64,000 bases of DNA from Epiperipatus broadwayi (lineage: Eukaryota; Onychophora; Udeonychophora; Euonychophora; Peripatidae), in assembly GCA_028023455.1 (NCBI GenBank), contig JAQFVV010000156.1, forward strand, positions 2,125,236 to 2,189,235. Direction: 5' to 3'. The position numbers and the translations under genes were made by a program. Below are positions 35,957 to 48,255 of this stretch, one piece after another. Under the pieces are notes generated by a model that was not told the origin of the DNA, did no database searches, and worked only from the letters and a program-made list of their open reading frames with translations. The first letter of the stretch is position 1, and the number at the start of each line of letters is the position of its first letter.

Positions 35957-38780
35957 GGTACTTTCTGGTTAGCTGCACCCCAGCCGCTAGAGGCGCTGCT
36001 TCTGTGTAAACACACAGAAATATCCAGAGTAAGGGCCAAAAAGCAGACGATGCAAATTCCATCCGCTAGATAGCGCTGTTCACCATGCGTATGCACAGGA
36101 AAGCTTCCACAAGCCGGCTGGCAGCAAAACTGCCCATTAGGTGGTGCTGGTTGCAATGCGTAAGCCCATTTAACTCACATGGTCTGCTACCAGCACTACC
36201 AAGAACCTAGGTGGCGCTGATTCCCTTAAACAGATCTAGTTTATATCGTCTGCTACACCAAGATTCTAGCCCACTCCATTGGGTGGTGCTGTTTCTCCAC
36301 GTTTACACATGGAGAAACAGCACTCTCTAACCGCAATATTATTGCAAAGTTAACGTCTACGCACATATTACTTAAAACATACGCAGCGTATAATATAAAT
36401 GTGTCAATAATGTAGAAGTCACATCTATTTAAATCTGCTTTGATTGTTAATACTGTTACATGGAATTTCATCCTGTCATAAATCCATGTATTTTACATTC
36501 ATTGTTTTTAAAAATAGATTTTTTTTTTTTTTTTCTAAAAATGATTTTTTTTTAAAATCAAAATATGACCACGACTATTTACATTTTCATCTGTTTTTAA
36601 ATTTATTTATTTTTTAGAAACGATCTTTTTTTAAAGATTATTTTATGTAAAAATAATTTAAAAAAAAAAAAAAGTAATCTTTACAGCACTGTAATCATTA
36701 ATCAAAATAAATAATAGTTTATTAGTTGATATTGTGAATTGGTAAATATTCAATTGTCTCCGTTGTTTCATATATATTAAAGTTTGTCTATTTAGAAATT
36801 CATTTATAGATTCTTTAAAACATCTAGCTACTCGCAAAAATCTGTAGAGATTACAAACAGTAAATAAATTCAAGTATAATTATTATTAATTCTTTTAAGT
36901 TTGCAAGTGTTTGTTTTGATCACAATCTCGTAAGTTAATAATTGTTGAAATCTACGGAAAATGCTATAATACATCGTAATGAGAATTCTAGACATATCAT
37001 TCAAGTATAATTTCAAGTCACTACGAAGCTTTTATGAACTGTCATTTTAGTAATGGTTATTAGAATTTGTTAATAATCATAACCTAAGATTGATCGTATA
37101 ATATCAGAGGAAAAAAAAAAAGAACTTTACTTATGTAGACTGCTGGAAGTGATGAAGAGAAAAATAAATATGCTATCAATTAATGAAGCTGAGAAATTGT
37201 CAACAATACAATCTATCATCATCATCAACCATTATCAATCCACTGCAGGATGAAGGTCTCTCCAAGTTTAATCCACCTCCAATCTTTAGCTTCTCTTCTC
37301 CACATCACCCCTGCACACTTTCTTATTTCATCTATCCATCTCACATGTGGTCTCTTCCTGGGTCTTCTACAATCTCTTGGAATCCAGTTTAAGATTTCAA
37401 TTGTCCATCTATTATCATCTCTTCTAGCAATATGTCCACTTTAATCTTTTAATTTTTTCAATAAAATCAGTTACACCTTATTGTTCTCTTACTGATATAT
37501 TGCGTTTTCGATCTCTTCTTGTTACTCCCAACATGCATCTCTCCATACTTCTTTGAGTGGTCTGAAGTCTGTATTGCTCTTCTATTAAGTGTCCAAGTCT
37601 CAGATCCATAAGTGAGAACAGGTAAAACACATTTATTAAAAATCTTCCTTTACAAACACATAGATATATTTCCTTTTAGTATCAAGTTATTTCTACCAAA
37701 AGCACTCCAAACAAGTTTAATTCTATGATTAATTTCATCCATTATGTTTCCATCTGTATTAATAATCTGACCAAGGCATTTGTAACTGTTAACTTCTTCT
37801 AACTCATTATAAACAATCTTTATTTTCATATTTTGAGAAAATTCATTGAACATTACTGTAGTCATTTTAACATTTATCTTTAGTCCTAATTTCATCTGAT
37901 AACTACTGCAACATTTCCTATAGATCTAAAGCATTATTAGCAAAAACAACTACATCATCTGTGAAATATAAATGACTTAAATAATCTCCATTTACTTTCA
38001 CTCCTTTAGTTTCCCATTTTTATCCACAAAATACTTCTTGCAACACTGCTATAAAAAGTTTGGAAATATGGAGTCACCCTGTCTCAATGTTGACTTTACT
38101 AGTATCATTATGTAATCTAATTGTTGCTGAAATATTCTTAAAATATGACAATATCCTGGATCTATAGCCTGATGATCCAATCCTTTAATCACTGAAGAAA
38201 TGTTTATAGAATCAAATGCCTTTTCATAATCTACAAATCCAAAACATAATGACAACTCATATTCATTTGACCTTTCTATAACTTCTCTCAATACCTGGAT
38301 ATGATCTACTGTACTAAAACCACTTTTAAATCCAGCTTGTTCTCTTGGTTGGTGGAAATCCAATGTTCTCTGTAGACGAGTTGTTATTATCTTGGTAAAA
38401 ATTTTATATAAAACTGATAAAAGGCTAATAGGTCTGTAAGTTCTAATATCTTCTTTATCACCTTTTTTAAATATTAATATTATTACTGCATTCTTCCAAT
38501 CATCCCGTACATCTTTATCATTTAGACATTTGGTATATAATTTTGCTAAAAATTTTTCTATTTCCTCACCTGCTCCTTTTAATATATCAATTATAATTCC
38601 ATCATTACCTTGAGCCTTTCATTTCTTCATACATTTAATTGCATGTCTCACTTCTTCATTTAAAATTCTGGGCAATTCAGAAGATGTAATAGTTATAGGA
38701 GGTACTTGTTCTTTATTACTATATAATTCTTGATAAAAATCTTCTACCAATTTCATGATGTCATCTCTCTTTTTAGTAAT
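35957..38780 (+). repeat. E1 left arm
   Basis: About 2.82 kb. From the outside it holds the motif array (35,988-36,291), an AT-rich region with poly-T/poly-A tracts (36,510-36,675), about 540 bp of unique-looking sequence, then the 3' half of RTE copy B. Against the right arm it appears about 98% identical by eye, apart from three gaps (about 79, 9 and 66 bp) all in the motif array. The 71-codon frame at 36,658-36,873 (minus) is identical in both arms, but so is the surrounding non-coding DNA, so this is not evidence for a gene. Confidence 0.75.
35988..36291 (+). repeat. Periodic GGTGGCGCTG motif array (E1 left end)
   Basis: Five variants of CTAGGTGGCGCTG begin at about 35,988 (CTAGAGGCGCTG), 36,066 (CTAGATAGCGCTG), 36,137 (TTAGGTGGTGCTG), 36,208 (CTAGGTGGCGCTG) and 36,280 (TTGGGTGGTGCTG). 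The spacings are about 78, 71, 71 and 72 bp. The sequence between motifs is only weakly repeated (for example GTCTGCTAC in two gaps), so the motif and its spacing look preserved. The core resembles the CTCF motif CCASYAGRKGGCRS. Confidence 0.65.
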
Positions 38781-40381
38781 AATTCCATCATTTTTTCTTA
38801 TTGCAGATATAAATTTCCTGCCAATACCAAAATGTTGTTTGACATTCTTGAGACTTTTATTCTCTTCTACAGCTTTTCTTGGTTCACACTTATACTTTCT
38901 CATATCATTTTCAACTCTTTTCCGCACCATTTTACAAAATTAGAGATATTCAATTCTTTTTAATGCATCATTTTTGTATATCTTCATATTCCTTCTTTTC
39001 TTTATAAATTCTGTAGTTTCAGTAGAAATTTTATTGGTCAATTGCTGCTTTTTTCTACTAGCTATATCATTCAAATCTGAATCATGTTCAAAACCTACTA
39101 ATACTTGAAACTGATTTGTAAGTTCTAATTTAAATTCATTAGAATATTTCTGAAGATTAGGAATATCATCTGTAAATATTGTTTTTCTTAATAATTTTTG
39201 TCTTTCTAGTTTTACATTAACATGTATCTTACACCTTACTAATCGATGATTACTTCCCGTGTTAAATTTATTAAGAACATTACAATCTTGAAATATGTAT
39301 TTCCTGTTAGTCAAAATATAATCCAATTCTGCTGTACCTTCATTTGGATGCTTCCATGTCCATTTCCTTTTAACATTTTTCTCAAAAAAAGAATTCATAA
39401 TATAATTTTTTTATTTTTCTGCAAACTCCATAAGTCTATGTCCTCTCTCATTTCTATTACCATAACCAAAATTACCTACAGCACTTTCATCTTTCATTTG
39501 TTTACCAATTCTAGCATTGAAGTCTCCCATAACAATTTTAAAATATTGTTTACTCTGATAAAAAGTCTTTTGTACAACCTTATAAAAATCTTTTACTACT
39601 TCATCACTATGAGAACATGTTGGGGCATAAACCTGAATTATCTGCATTTGGTATCTGCTATTAAGTTGTATAACTAATCTTGCCACTCTGTATGATACAC
39701 TATCAATCTCCACAATATTGTTCTTCCACTTTTTATTTATAATGAATCCTACTTCACTTGTATTTCTAATATTTGTGCCTTTATAATAGAGTATATGTCC
39801 ACTTTTTAAATCAATTGTCTCTTCACCTTTTCTTCCAACTTCACAATGTCCAATAATGTCCCACTTAATATGAGATAGTTCTTCTTCTAATTCTTGCAAT
39901 CTTCCTTCACTTGAAAGTGATCCACAGTTGTAAGTACCTAAATAAAAAGTCGTCATCAAATGACAGCCTAGGTCCACAATCAGGGGATTCTTAGCACCCT
40001 CCACTTTGGCCACCAACCACTGCCTTAGTTGGTGACTTTACAGCCTCCTTTGAATAAGAGCCATGCTTTATTTTTGTCTGTCATAATTGTATATATGTAT
40101 TGGAAAAATATTTATTATTTACACAAGCATTCATTCTGCCTTCTCAGGCACTGAGAAGAAAGACAATGGTGTTTCTTGATCTTAAACTCAGAGGTAAAAA
40201 ACCAATAAACTCACCATGCTGGCTAATGCGTGTTGGTAAGCAGCCCATCCATGTTTGTACACTATATGAATAATCACATAGTAATAACAGCTGCAACGAC
40301 AAGAACGTATGAAGTGGACATTAGGATTTTGCCCTGCTCAAAGGGTCTCCTTTCAGTTAATAGCAAACTCCTTTCTGCAGC
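37217..40381 (-). mobile_element. RTE-type LINE copy B, full length with 13-bp target duplication
   Basis: Flanked by identical CAATACAATCTAT at 37,204-37,216 and 40,382-40,394. The minus-strand element (3,165 bp) has a 5' untranslated part and then the endonuclease at about 40,016-38,940: LGTYNCGSLS, IIQVYAPTCSHSDEV, MGDFNARIGKQMKDES, WTWKHPNEGTAELDYILTN, SNHRLVRCKIHVNVKLERQK. Reverse transcriptase follows: EEVRHAIKCMKK (about 38,630), REQAGFKSGFSTVDH, FVDYEKAFDSI, STLRQGDS, then FTDD in place of FADD (about 37,955), YKCLGQIINTDG and WSAFGRN. The C-terminal domain ends in the LGETFILQW-type tail. The 3' end is a GAT repeat. Several stops and frameshifts and the A-to-T change in the catalytic box make it inactive. 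Confidence 0.85.
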
Positions 40382-40394
40382 CAATACAATCTAT

Positions 40395-40884
40395 AAAAGC
40401 TGTTAAATACTGAAAAATGGAATAAAAATGATAGTTTGCATAAACGTTGAATGGAAAATCTAAAGTTGTAATCATTTAGGGTTTAACTACATTGTAAACT
40501 TAAAAAATAAATATGATGTCAGGAAACTAGTATTAATATTGGAATACATGTATAATTATAACAAAGCCAATAATTCTTAAAGTTAAATCAGACTAGAGAC
40601 ATTTTTGAAATTAAACAAGATAATGATGCCCATTCCCTGGTCTGCCATTCAATTATTATTTTGAATTAGCCAGAATTTGAAAATGTTTCAGAATTGCACA
40701 TTATTGAAAAGCAAATAGATTACAACAAAAAAAAATTAGTTTATGAACTTTTAATTGTGGATTAATATTTTTAATATTCATTATGGTTACCACATGCAAG
40801 GGTGAATCCATAAATAAAAAGTTAAGTTCTAGGTTTTATTGTCGCAATAGGTTAATTGTGTAATAGGGTTAGATGATTTAGTGA
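40395..40884. other. E1 interior between RTE copies B and C
   Basis: This continues the original E1 sequence interrupted by copy B. AT-rich, no reading frame of note. The matching position is absent from the right arm, which there carries RTE copy D. Confidence 0.45.
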
Positions 40885-42880
40885 AGATCAACATCATCAA
40901 CAACCATTATCAATCCACTGCAGGATGAAATTCATCTTCTGTGATCTTTAGCTTCTCTTCTCCACACCACTCCTGCACCCTTTATTATTTCATCCATTCA
41001 TCTCACATGTGATCTCTTTCTGGGTCTTTTATAATCTCTTGGAATCCAGTTTAAGATTTCAATTCTCCATCTATTATCATCTCTTCTAGCAATATGTCCA
41101 GCTTAGCTCCACTTCAGTCTTTTAATGTTTTTAATAAGATCAGTAACACCTATTTGTTCTCTTACCCATATATTGCATTTTCAATCTCTTCTTGTTACTC
41201 TCAACATGCATCTCTGTACTTCTTTGAGTGGTCTGAAGTCTCTGTATTGCTCTTCTTTTAAGTATCCATGTCTCAGATCCATAGTGAGAAATGGTAAAAC
41301 ATATTTATTAAAAACCTTCCTTTTTAAACACATAGGCATATTTCCTTTCAGCACCAAGTTATTTCTACTTAAAGCAGTCCAACCAAGTTTAATTCTATGA
41401 TTAATTGCATCCATTATGTTTTCATCTGTATTAATAATCTGATTAAGATAGTTATAGCTGTTAACATCATCTGACCCATCATAATCAATCTTTATTTTCA
41501 TATTTTAAGAAAATCCATTAAACATTACTGTAGTCTTTTTTACATTTATCTTTAGTCCTACTTTCATCTGCGAACTCCTGCAACATTTTCTGAAAGTCTA
41601 AAGCATTATTTGCAAAAACAACTACATCATCTGCAAAATCTAAATGACTTAAATAATCTCCATTTACTTTCACTCCTTTAGTTTCCCATTTAAATCCATA
41701 AAATACTTCTTGCAACACTGCTGTAAAAAGTTTTGGAGATATGGTGTCACCCTGTCTCAATGTTGACTTTACTACTATAATATATAATCTTATTGTTGCT
41801 GAAATATTCTTTAAAATATGACAATATCCTGGATCTATATCCTGATGATCCAATCCTTTAATCACTGAAGAAATGTTTATAGAATCAAATGTCTTTTTAT
41901 AACCTACAACTTTTCTCAATACCTGGATATGATCTACTGTACTAAAACCATTTTTAAATCCAGCTTGTTCGCTTGGTTGGTGGAAATACAATATTCTTTG
42001 TACACGAGTTGTAATTATCGTGGTAAAAATTTTGTTAAATCAAAGTTTGCTATAAATAAATTATAATTCCTTTGATAAAGATTTTGTATAAAACTGGTAA
42101 AAGATTGAAAATCTGTATTTTCTAATACTTCCTTCTGTGCTAATATTTTCTTTATTACTTTTTCAAAATATCAGTATTATTACCAAATTTTCCCAATCAT
42201 TTGATACATCCTTTACCATTTAGACATTTAATATATAATTTAGCTAATATTTTTTTTATTTTTTCATCTCATTCTAAGATATCACTTATTATTTTATCAT
42301 TTTAAGGAGCATTTCATTTCTTCATAGATATCATGGACAATTCAGAAGATTTAGTAACTGTAATAGATACTTTGTTTTCTTGTTTTTATTACTACATAAT
42401 TCTTTATAAATGTCTTTCTCACATTGCATCATGTCTGTCATCTTCCTTTTTAGTAATAGTTCTATTTTTTTTTTACTTTTTATTGTTGAAACATCTTTCT
42501 TTCAAATAACAAGATGTTTTCCACTTTTGAGATTTTTATTTTCTTTCATAGATTTTCTTGCCAATTCAAAATTATCTTATAATATAATTAATTCTTTTTT
42601 ATGCCATTTTACAAACTGTAAATACTCAATTTCTTTAATGGATTATTTTCAAAATTTTTCATATTTTTTATTTTTTAATACATTATTTTATCTCAGTAGA
42701 AAATTTATTGATCAATTGTTGCTTTTTTATACCAGCTATCTTTCTTGCAGTTCTTACTAGTGTACCAGTTATCTTCTTATTAATTTTATTCATTTCTGAA
42801 CAATGTTTAAAATCTGTTAATATTTTAAAACAATTTTACAAGTTCCAATTCACGTTCATTAACTTGTTTTATAAGATGAA
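40885..42880 (-). mobile_element. RTE-type LINE copy C, 5' truncated
   Basis: The minus strand carries a reverse transcriptase, with only a decayed stub of the preceding region. Motifs in order: REQAGF-like SEQAGFKNGFSTVDH (about 41,940-41,985), a worn VGYKKTFDSI motif A, STLRQGDTISPKLFTAVLQE (about 41,700-41,760), then LDFADDVVVFANNALDFQK with the catalytic Asp pair intact (about 41,600-41,650), then YNYLNQIINTDE and WTALSRN (about 41,370-41,460), and the conserved RDFRPLKEVQRCMLRVTRRD (about 41,180-41,240). An internal insertion near 42,035-42,075 and many changes upstream of motif A show age. It belongs to the same family as A and B but to a distinct, more diverged subfamily upstream of 41.9 kb. 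Confidence 0.75.
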
Positions 42881-43615
42881 TATATTAACAATTGTAAAGT
42901 ATAGACACTCATTATGTCATTAATTATAAAAAAGAAAATTGTCAAAATTGTTTATTTTATTTTAAATGTTTTAAAATATATATATTTTTAATTTTCTTAT
43001 TTAAATTTGAAAAATATAATTTGTAGAAACATGATTAAAAACATATATATTTTAAAATATATACTAACTTGTTTTCCAACAGTTATTGTTGACAGAAGCA
43101 CATACTTAATAAGTTAAATGCATTTTGGTGCAAAGTATCCTCTTCAAAAAAGAAAAATTTAGAATAGCAATGTATTAAATAATTAAATGAACTGTAAAAA
43201 AATAATTTAATATAATTTTTTTTCATATAATTGAAATTGCTTTTAATTGAATATTGTTGAATTTTCAATTAGTTATTGAGATATTATTAATAAATCATAC
43301 TATTTTTATTTTCCAATTCCTTTCATTCTGTTCACTGTCAATGATTGTTATATTGTTTAAATCAAATTATGACAATATGTTTTTTTAAGATCTAAACACA
43401 TAGATAATGCAAATGGAAAATAGAAGGGGCATATTTTAATAACAACAGAGACTCACTGATGAACTGATAATCTGACTGTTTTTAATTTAAGGGCATTTTG
43501 GAATTTGTACAATTTAAATTTAAATTATGTTATTCAATAGTACTTAATAGTCTAATATAGCTTTATATATTCCTGTCATTGCAACTGTTATTATTAAATA
43601 ATTTATATAATAAAC
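42881..43615. other. E1 centre
   Basis: AT-rich sequence between the C and D RTE copies, with no reading frame or repeat that I can name. This is close to the centre of E1, where a transposase gene would be expected if the element were autonomous; none is visible. Confidence 0.45.
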
Positions 43616-43619
43616 AAAC

Positions 43620-46550
43620 TGTATAAGCTGCTCACAACACATATCAGCCAATGTGGTGAGTTTCCTAGCTTTTATCTCTGAATTTAATAATCTTTCTTTT
43701 CAGTTGCCTGATAGTTCTAATTGAAATATTGGTTAAGTTTTTTTGAAGATGTTTGTGAGCAAGCTTTTTTATAGATATTTACAATCATGATAAACAAAAC
43801 TAATTATGGCTCTTATTTACAGGAAATTGTAAAGTTGCCAGTCAAGGTAGCAGTTAGCACCCTAAAGGGGGAACTGTATTAAGAATCCCTTGATTATGGA
43901 CCTAGGCCACCATTTAGTGATGACCTTTAATTATTTTGGATTATTTTAAAGCAATAAAAGATTGCACAGATTGGAAGAACAGATTAAAAGTAAACCATAT
44001 ATTTTTGAAGTTTATGAAGTAGATACATATTTTACAACAAAGAAACAAATATTGAAAGCATAAGTGAAATGAGATTCTTTTTAAATAAAAAGTGAAAGAA
44101 TAACATTGTGGTCTTTAGTGTTATATCAGGTGGTTTGGTAATATTAATTTTTCAACTTAATGCAAAATAACAAATGCAGATAATTCAGTTTCATTCTTCC
44201 ACAACTTCATTGTGATGAAAAAAAGAGAATTTTTATATTAATGTACAAAATTCTTTTAATTATACTAAAAATATCTTAAAAACTTTAATGCTAGAATTGG
44301 TATATGTCTCTAAGATGAAAGTGCTAATGGTAAATTTGGTTATTTTGATAGATATAATAGAGGGTATAGAAATTGACATGGAAGCATCCATATGAAGGTG
44401 CAGCAGAATTGAATTATATTTTGACTCATGAAAAAATATGTATTTCAAGACTAATATTTTTAGTAGACTGAACATAGGCAGTGATTATTAGTTAGTAAGA
44501 TGTCAGTTACATGTTAATATAAATCTAGAAAAAAAAATATTAAGCAATATAGTATTAGCAATTGTTAATATATTCATCTTATAAAACAAGTTAATGAATG
44601 TGAATTGGAACTTGTAAAATTGTTTTAAAATATTAAGAGATTTTAAACATTGTTCAGAAATGAATAAAATTAATATGAAGATAACTGGTACACTAGTAAG
44701 AACTGCAAGAAAGATAGCTGATATAAAAAAGAAACAATTGATCAATAAATTTTCTACTGAGATAAAATAATGTATTAAAAAATATGAAAAATTTTAAAAA
44801 TAATACATTAAAGAAATTGAGTATTTACAGTTTTGTAAAATGATATAAAAAAGAATTAATTACATTATAAGATAATTTTGAATTGGCAAGAAAATCTATG
44901 AAAGAAAATAAAAATCTCAAAAGTGGAAAACATCTTATTATTTGAAACAAAGATGTTTCAACAATAAACTGTAAAAAATAAAACTATTACTAAAAAGAGA
45001 GATGACATCATGAAATTGGTAGAAGATTTTTATCAAGAATTATATAGTAATAAAGAACGAATACCTCCTATAACTATTACATCTTCCGAATTGCCCAGAA
45101 TTTTAAATGAAGAAGTGAGACATGCAATTAAATGTATGAAGAAATGAAAGGCTCAAGGTAATGATGGAATTATAATTGATATATTAAAAGAAGCAGGTGA
45201 GGAAATAGAAAATTTTTTAGCAAAATTATATACCAAATGTCTAAATGATAAAGATGTACGGGATGATTGGAAGAATGCAGTAATAATATTAATATTTAAA
45301 AAAGGTGATAAAGAAGATATTAGAACTTACAGACCTATCAGCCTTTTATCAGTTTTATATAAAATTTTTACCAAGATAATAACAACTCGTCTACAGAGAA
45401 CATTGGATTTCCACCAACCAAGAGAACAAGCTGGATTTAAAAGTGGTTTTAGTACAGTAGATCATATCCAGATATTGAGAGAAGTTATAGAAAGGTCAAA
45501 TGAATATGAGTTGTCATTATGTTTTGGGTTTGTAGATTATGAAAAGGCATTTGATTCTATAAACATTTCTTCAGTGATTAAAGGATTGGATCATCAGGCT
45601 ATAGATCCAGGATATTGTCATATTTTAAGAATATTTCAGCAACAATTAGATTACATAATGATACTAGTAAAGTCAACATTGAGACAGGGTGACTCCATAT
45701 TTCCAAACTTTTTATAGCAGTGTTGCAAGAAGTATTTTGTGGATAAAAACGGGAAACTAAAGGAGTGAAAGTAAATGGAGATTATTTAAGTCATTTATAT
45801 TTCACAGATGATGTTGTTGTTTTTGCTAATAATGCTTTAGATCTATAGGAAATGTTGCAGTAGTTATCAGATGAAATTAGGACTAAAGATAAATGTTAAA
45901 ATGACTACAGTAATGTTCAATGAATTTTCTCAAAATATGAAAATAAAGATTGTTTATAATGAGTTAGAAGAAGTTAACAGTTACAAATGCCTTAGTCAGA
46001 TTATTAATACAGATGGAAACATAATGGATGAAATTAATCATAGAATTAAACTTGTTTGGAGTGCTTTTGGTAGAAATAACTTGATACTAAAAGGAAATAT
46101 ATCTATGTGTTTGTAAAGGAAGATTTTTAATAAATGTGTTTTACCTGTTCTCACTTATGGATCTGAGACTTGGACACGTAATAGAAGAGCAATACAGACT
46201 TCAGACCACTCAAAAAGTATGGAGAGATGCATGTTGGGAGTAACAAGAAGAGATCGAAAACGCAATATATCAGTAAGAGAACAATAAGGTGTAACTGATT
46301 TTATTGAAAAAATTAAAAGATTAAAGTGGACATATTGCTAGAAGAGATGATAATAGATGGACAATTGAAATCTTAAACTGGATTCCAAGAGATTGTAGAA
46401 GACCCAGGAAGAGACCACATGTGAGATGGATAGATGAAATAAGAAAGTGTGCAGGGGTGATGTGGAGAAGAGAAGCTAAAGATTGGAGATGGATTAAACT
46501 TGGAGAGACCTTCATCCTGCAGTGGATTGATAATGGTTGTTGATGATGAT
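43620..46550 (+). mobile_element. RTE-type LINE copy D, mosaic
   Basis: On the + strand, 5' untranslated sequence begins near 43,620 (GGTGAGTTTCCTAGC and CAGTTGCCTGATAG match copies A and B in complement). Part of the endonuclease is deleted; NARIG-like and GKFGY segments remain near 44,285-44,340, and a worn region to 44,985. That 5' part closely matches copy C (complement of 42,430-42,880). From about 44,986 on the sequence switches to near identity with copy B, including the FTDD change, REQAGFKSGFSTVDH and FVDYEKAFDSI (45,530-45,560) and the GAT tail at about 46,530-46,556. The switch lies within the shared run ATTACTAAAAAGAGA. Multiple stops show it is dead. Confidence 0.8.
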
Positions 46551-47651
46551 GATGATAGATTGTATTGTTGACAATTTCTCAGCTTCATTAATTGATAGCA
46601 TATTTATTTTTCTCTTCATCACTTCCAGCAGTCTACATAAGTAAAGTTCTTTTTTTTTTCCTCTGATATTATACGATCAATCTTAGGTTATGATTATTAA
46701 CAAATTCTAATAACCATTACTAAAATGACAGTTCATAAAAGCTTCATAGTGACTTGAAATTATACTTGAATGATACGTTTAGAATTCTCATTACGATGTA
46801 TTATAGCATTTTCCGTAGATTTCAAAAATTATTAACTTACGAGATTGTGATCAAAATAAACACTTGCAAACTTAAAAGAATTAATAATAATTATACTTGA
46901 ATTTATTTACTGTTTGTAATCTCTACAGATTTTTGCGAGTAGCTAGATGTTTTAAAGAATCTATAAATGAATTTCTAAATAGACAAACTTTAATATATAT
47001 GAAACAACGGAGACAATTGAATATTTACCAATTCACAATATCAACTAATAAACTATTATTTATTTTGATTAATGATTACAGTGCTGTAAAGATTACTTTT
47101 TTTTTTTTTAAATTATTTTTACATAAAATAATCTTTAAAAAAAGATCGTTTCTAAAAAATAAATTAATTTAAAAACAGGTGAAAATGTAAATAGTCGTGG
47201 TCATATTTTGATTTTAAAAAAAAATCATTTTTAGAAAAAAAAAAATCTTTTTAAAAACAATGAATGTAAAATACGTGGATTTATGACAGGATGAAATTCC
47301 ATGTAACAGTATTAACAATCAAAGCAGATTTAAATAGATGTGACTTCTACATTATTGACACATTTATATTATACGCTGCATATGTTTTAAGTAATATGTG
47401 TGTAGACGTTAACTTTGCAATAATATTGCGGTTAGAGAGTGCTGTTTTTCCATGTGTAAACGTGGAGAAACAGCGCCACCCAACGGAGTGGGCTAGAATC
47501 TTGGTGTAGCAGACGATGTGAGTTTACGCATTGCAACCAGCCCCACCTAGTGGGCAGTTTTGCTGCCAGCTGGCTTGTGGAAGCTTTCCTGTGCATATGC
47601 ATGGTGAACAGCGCCATCTAGCGGCTGGGGTGCAGCTAACCACAAAGTACC
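44986..47651 (-). repeat. E1 right arm
   Basis: The inverted counterpart of 35,957-38,780. It includes the 3' half of an RTE copy, its flank with the complement of the 13-bp target sequence of copy B (ATAGATTGTATTG at 46,556-46,568), the unique-looking segment and the terminal region. Relative to the left arm it lacks about 79 bp and 66 bp in the motif array, each loss falling between copies of a short repeated sequence. Confidence 0.75.
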
Positions 47652-48242
47652 CTTTATAAGTATGTCTATCAAGCAGTGTGGTGGAGGATAAGAATTTGTT
47701 CTGTTGCCTAAAAATTGCATTAATATCACTATTTTTTTTTTTTTTACAAATTCTCCATGACTGTAAAGTAGTTTACTTCAAACAATATTCCAAGTTATAC
47801 CAAAACTTGCTTTGATAGCCAAATATGTTTACTTACAGAGAGACATTTTATCTTGTATGATGATGCTCTAAATTATAGGCTTTAAAGTTGTTGGTGGTTG
47901 CATGTAAGAAAAGACATAGTTTTTTCAAACTTAACTATAAAAACAATCATGCTTCCATTGTTGAAAATGGTCTCTTTTCTTGCTTGTATTTTAGTTTTAT
48001 ATTGCTTAGATCATTTTAAAGAGATTTATAACTTTTCTCTAAAATCAATCTTAAGTATTCATTAATCAGAAAAATACTTATCTACCTTATACTAATTATG
48101 TTGTGCTATCACTGTGAACATGTATTGCATGAAGAATTATGATGTAGAACCATGACAATGGATATCGTGGATATTGCAGTGTAAAAATGCCAAGCACACA
48201 AACTACATGTACACATGAGCCAGAGTTTATCCACCATTTTTC
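47652..48242. other. AT-rich spacer
   Basis: No gene or repeat recognised apart from a T run at about 47,731-47,745. Confidence 0.45.
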
Positions 48243-48255
48243 TATAAGCTATTTA

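Larger units (their letters stand above)
35957..47651. mobile_element. 11.7-kb long-inverted-repeat element E1
   Basis: The element begins GGTACTTT at 35,957 and ends AAAGTACC at 47,651. The two ends are inverted copies for about 2.7-2.8 kb, and similarity stops at the same terminal base against unrelated flanks, as expected for a mobile unit rather than a simple inverted duplication. The terminal 650 bp are homologous to the ends of the 4.1-kb element E2, confirming a family. No transposase, polymerase or integrase could be read inside; the interior is occupied by RTE copies. No clear target duplication was found. It could be a non-autonomous DNA transposon or the remnant of a larger one. 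Confidence 0.65.

Noticed and set aside
36658-36873. 71-codon frame identical in both E1 arms
   Set aside because: The non-coding sequence around it is equally conserved between arms, so identity reflects arm copying and not protein selection.
43443-43480. CTCACTGATGAACTG as another hammerhead core
   Set aside because: No GAAA block or pairing strand at the right distance downstream.
35957-47651. E1 as a Maverick/Polinton
   Set aside because: Size and long TIRs fit, but no protein-primed polymerase, integrase, protease or capsid-like gene can be read, and the ends do not start with the usual AG.
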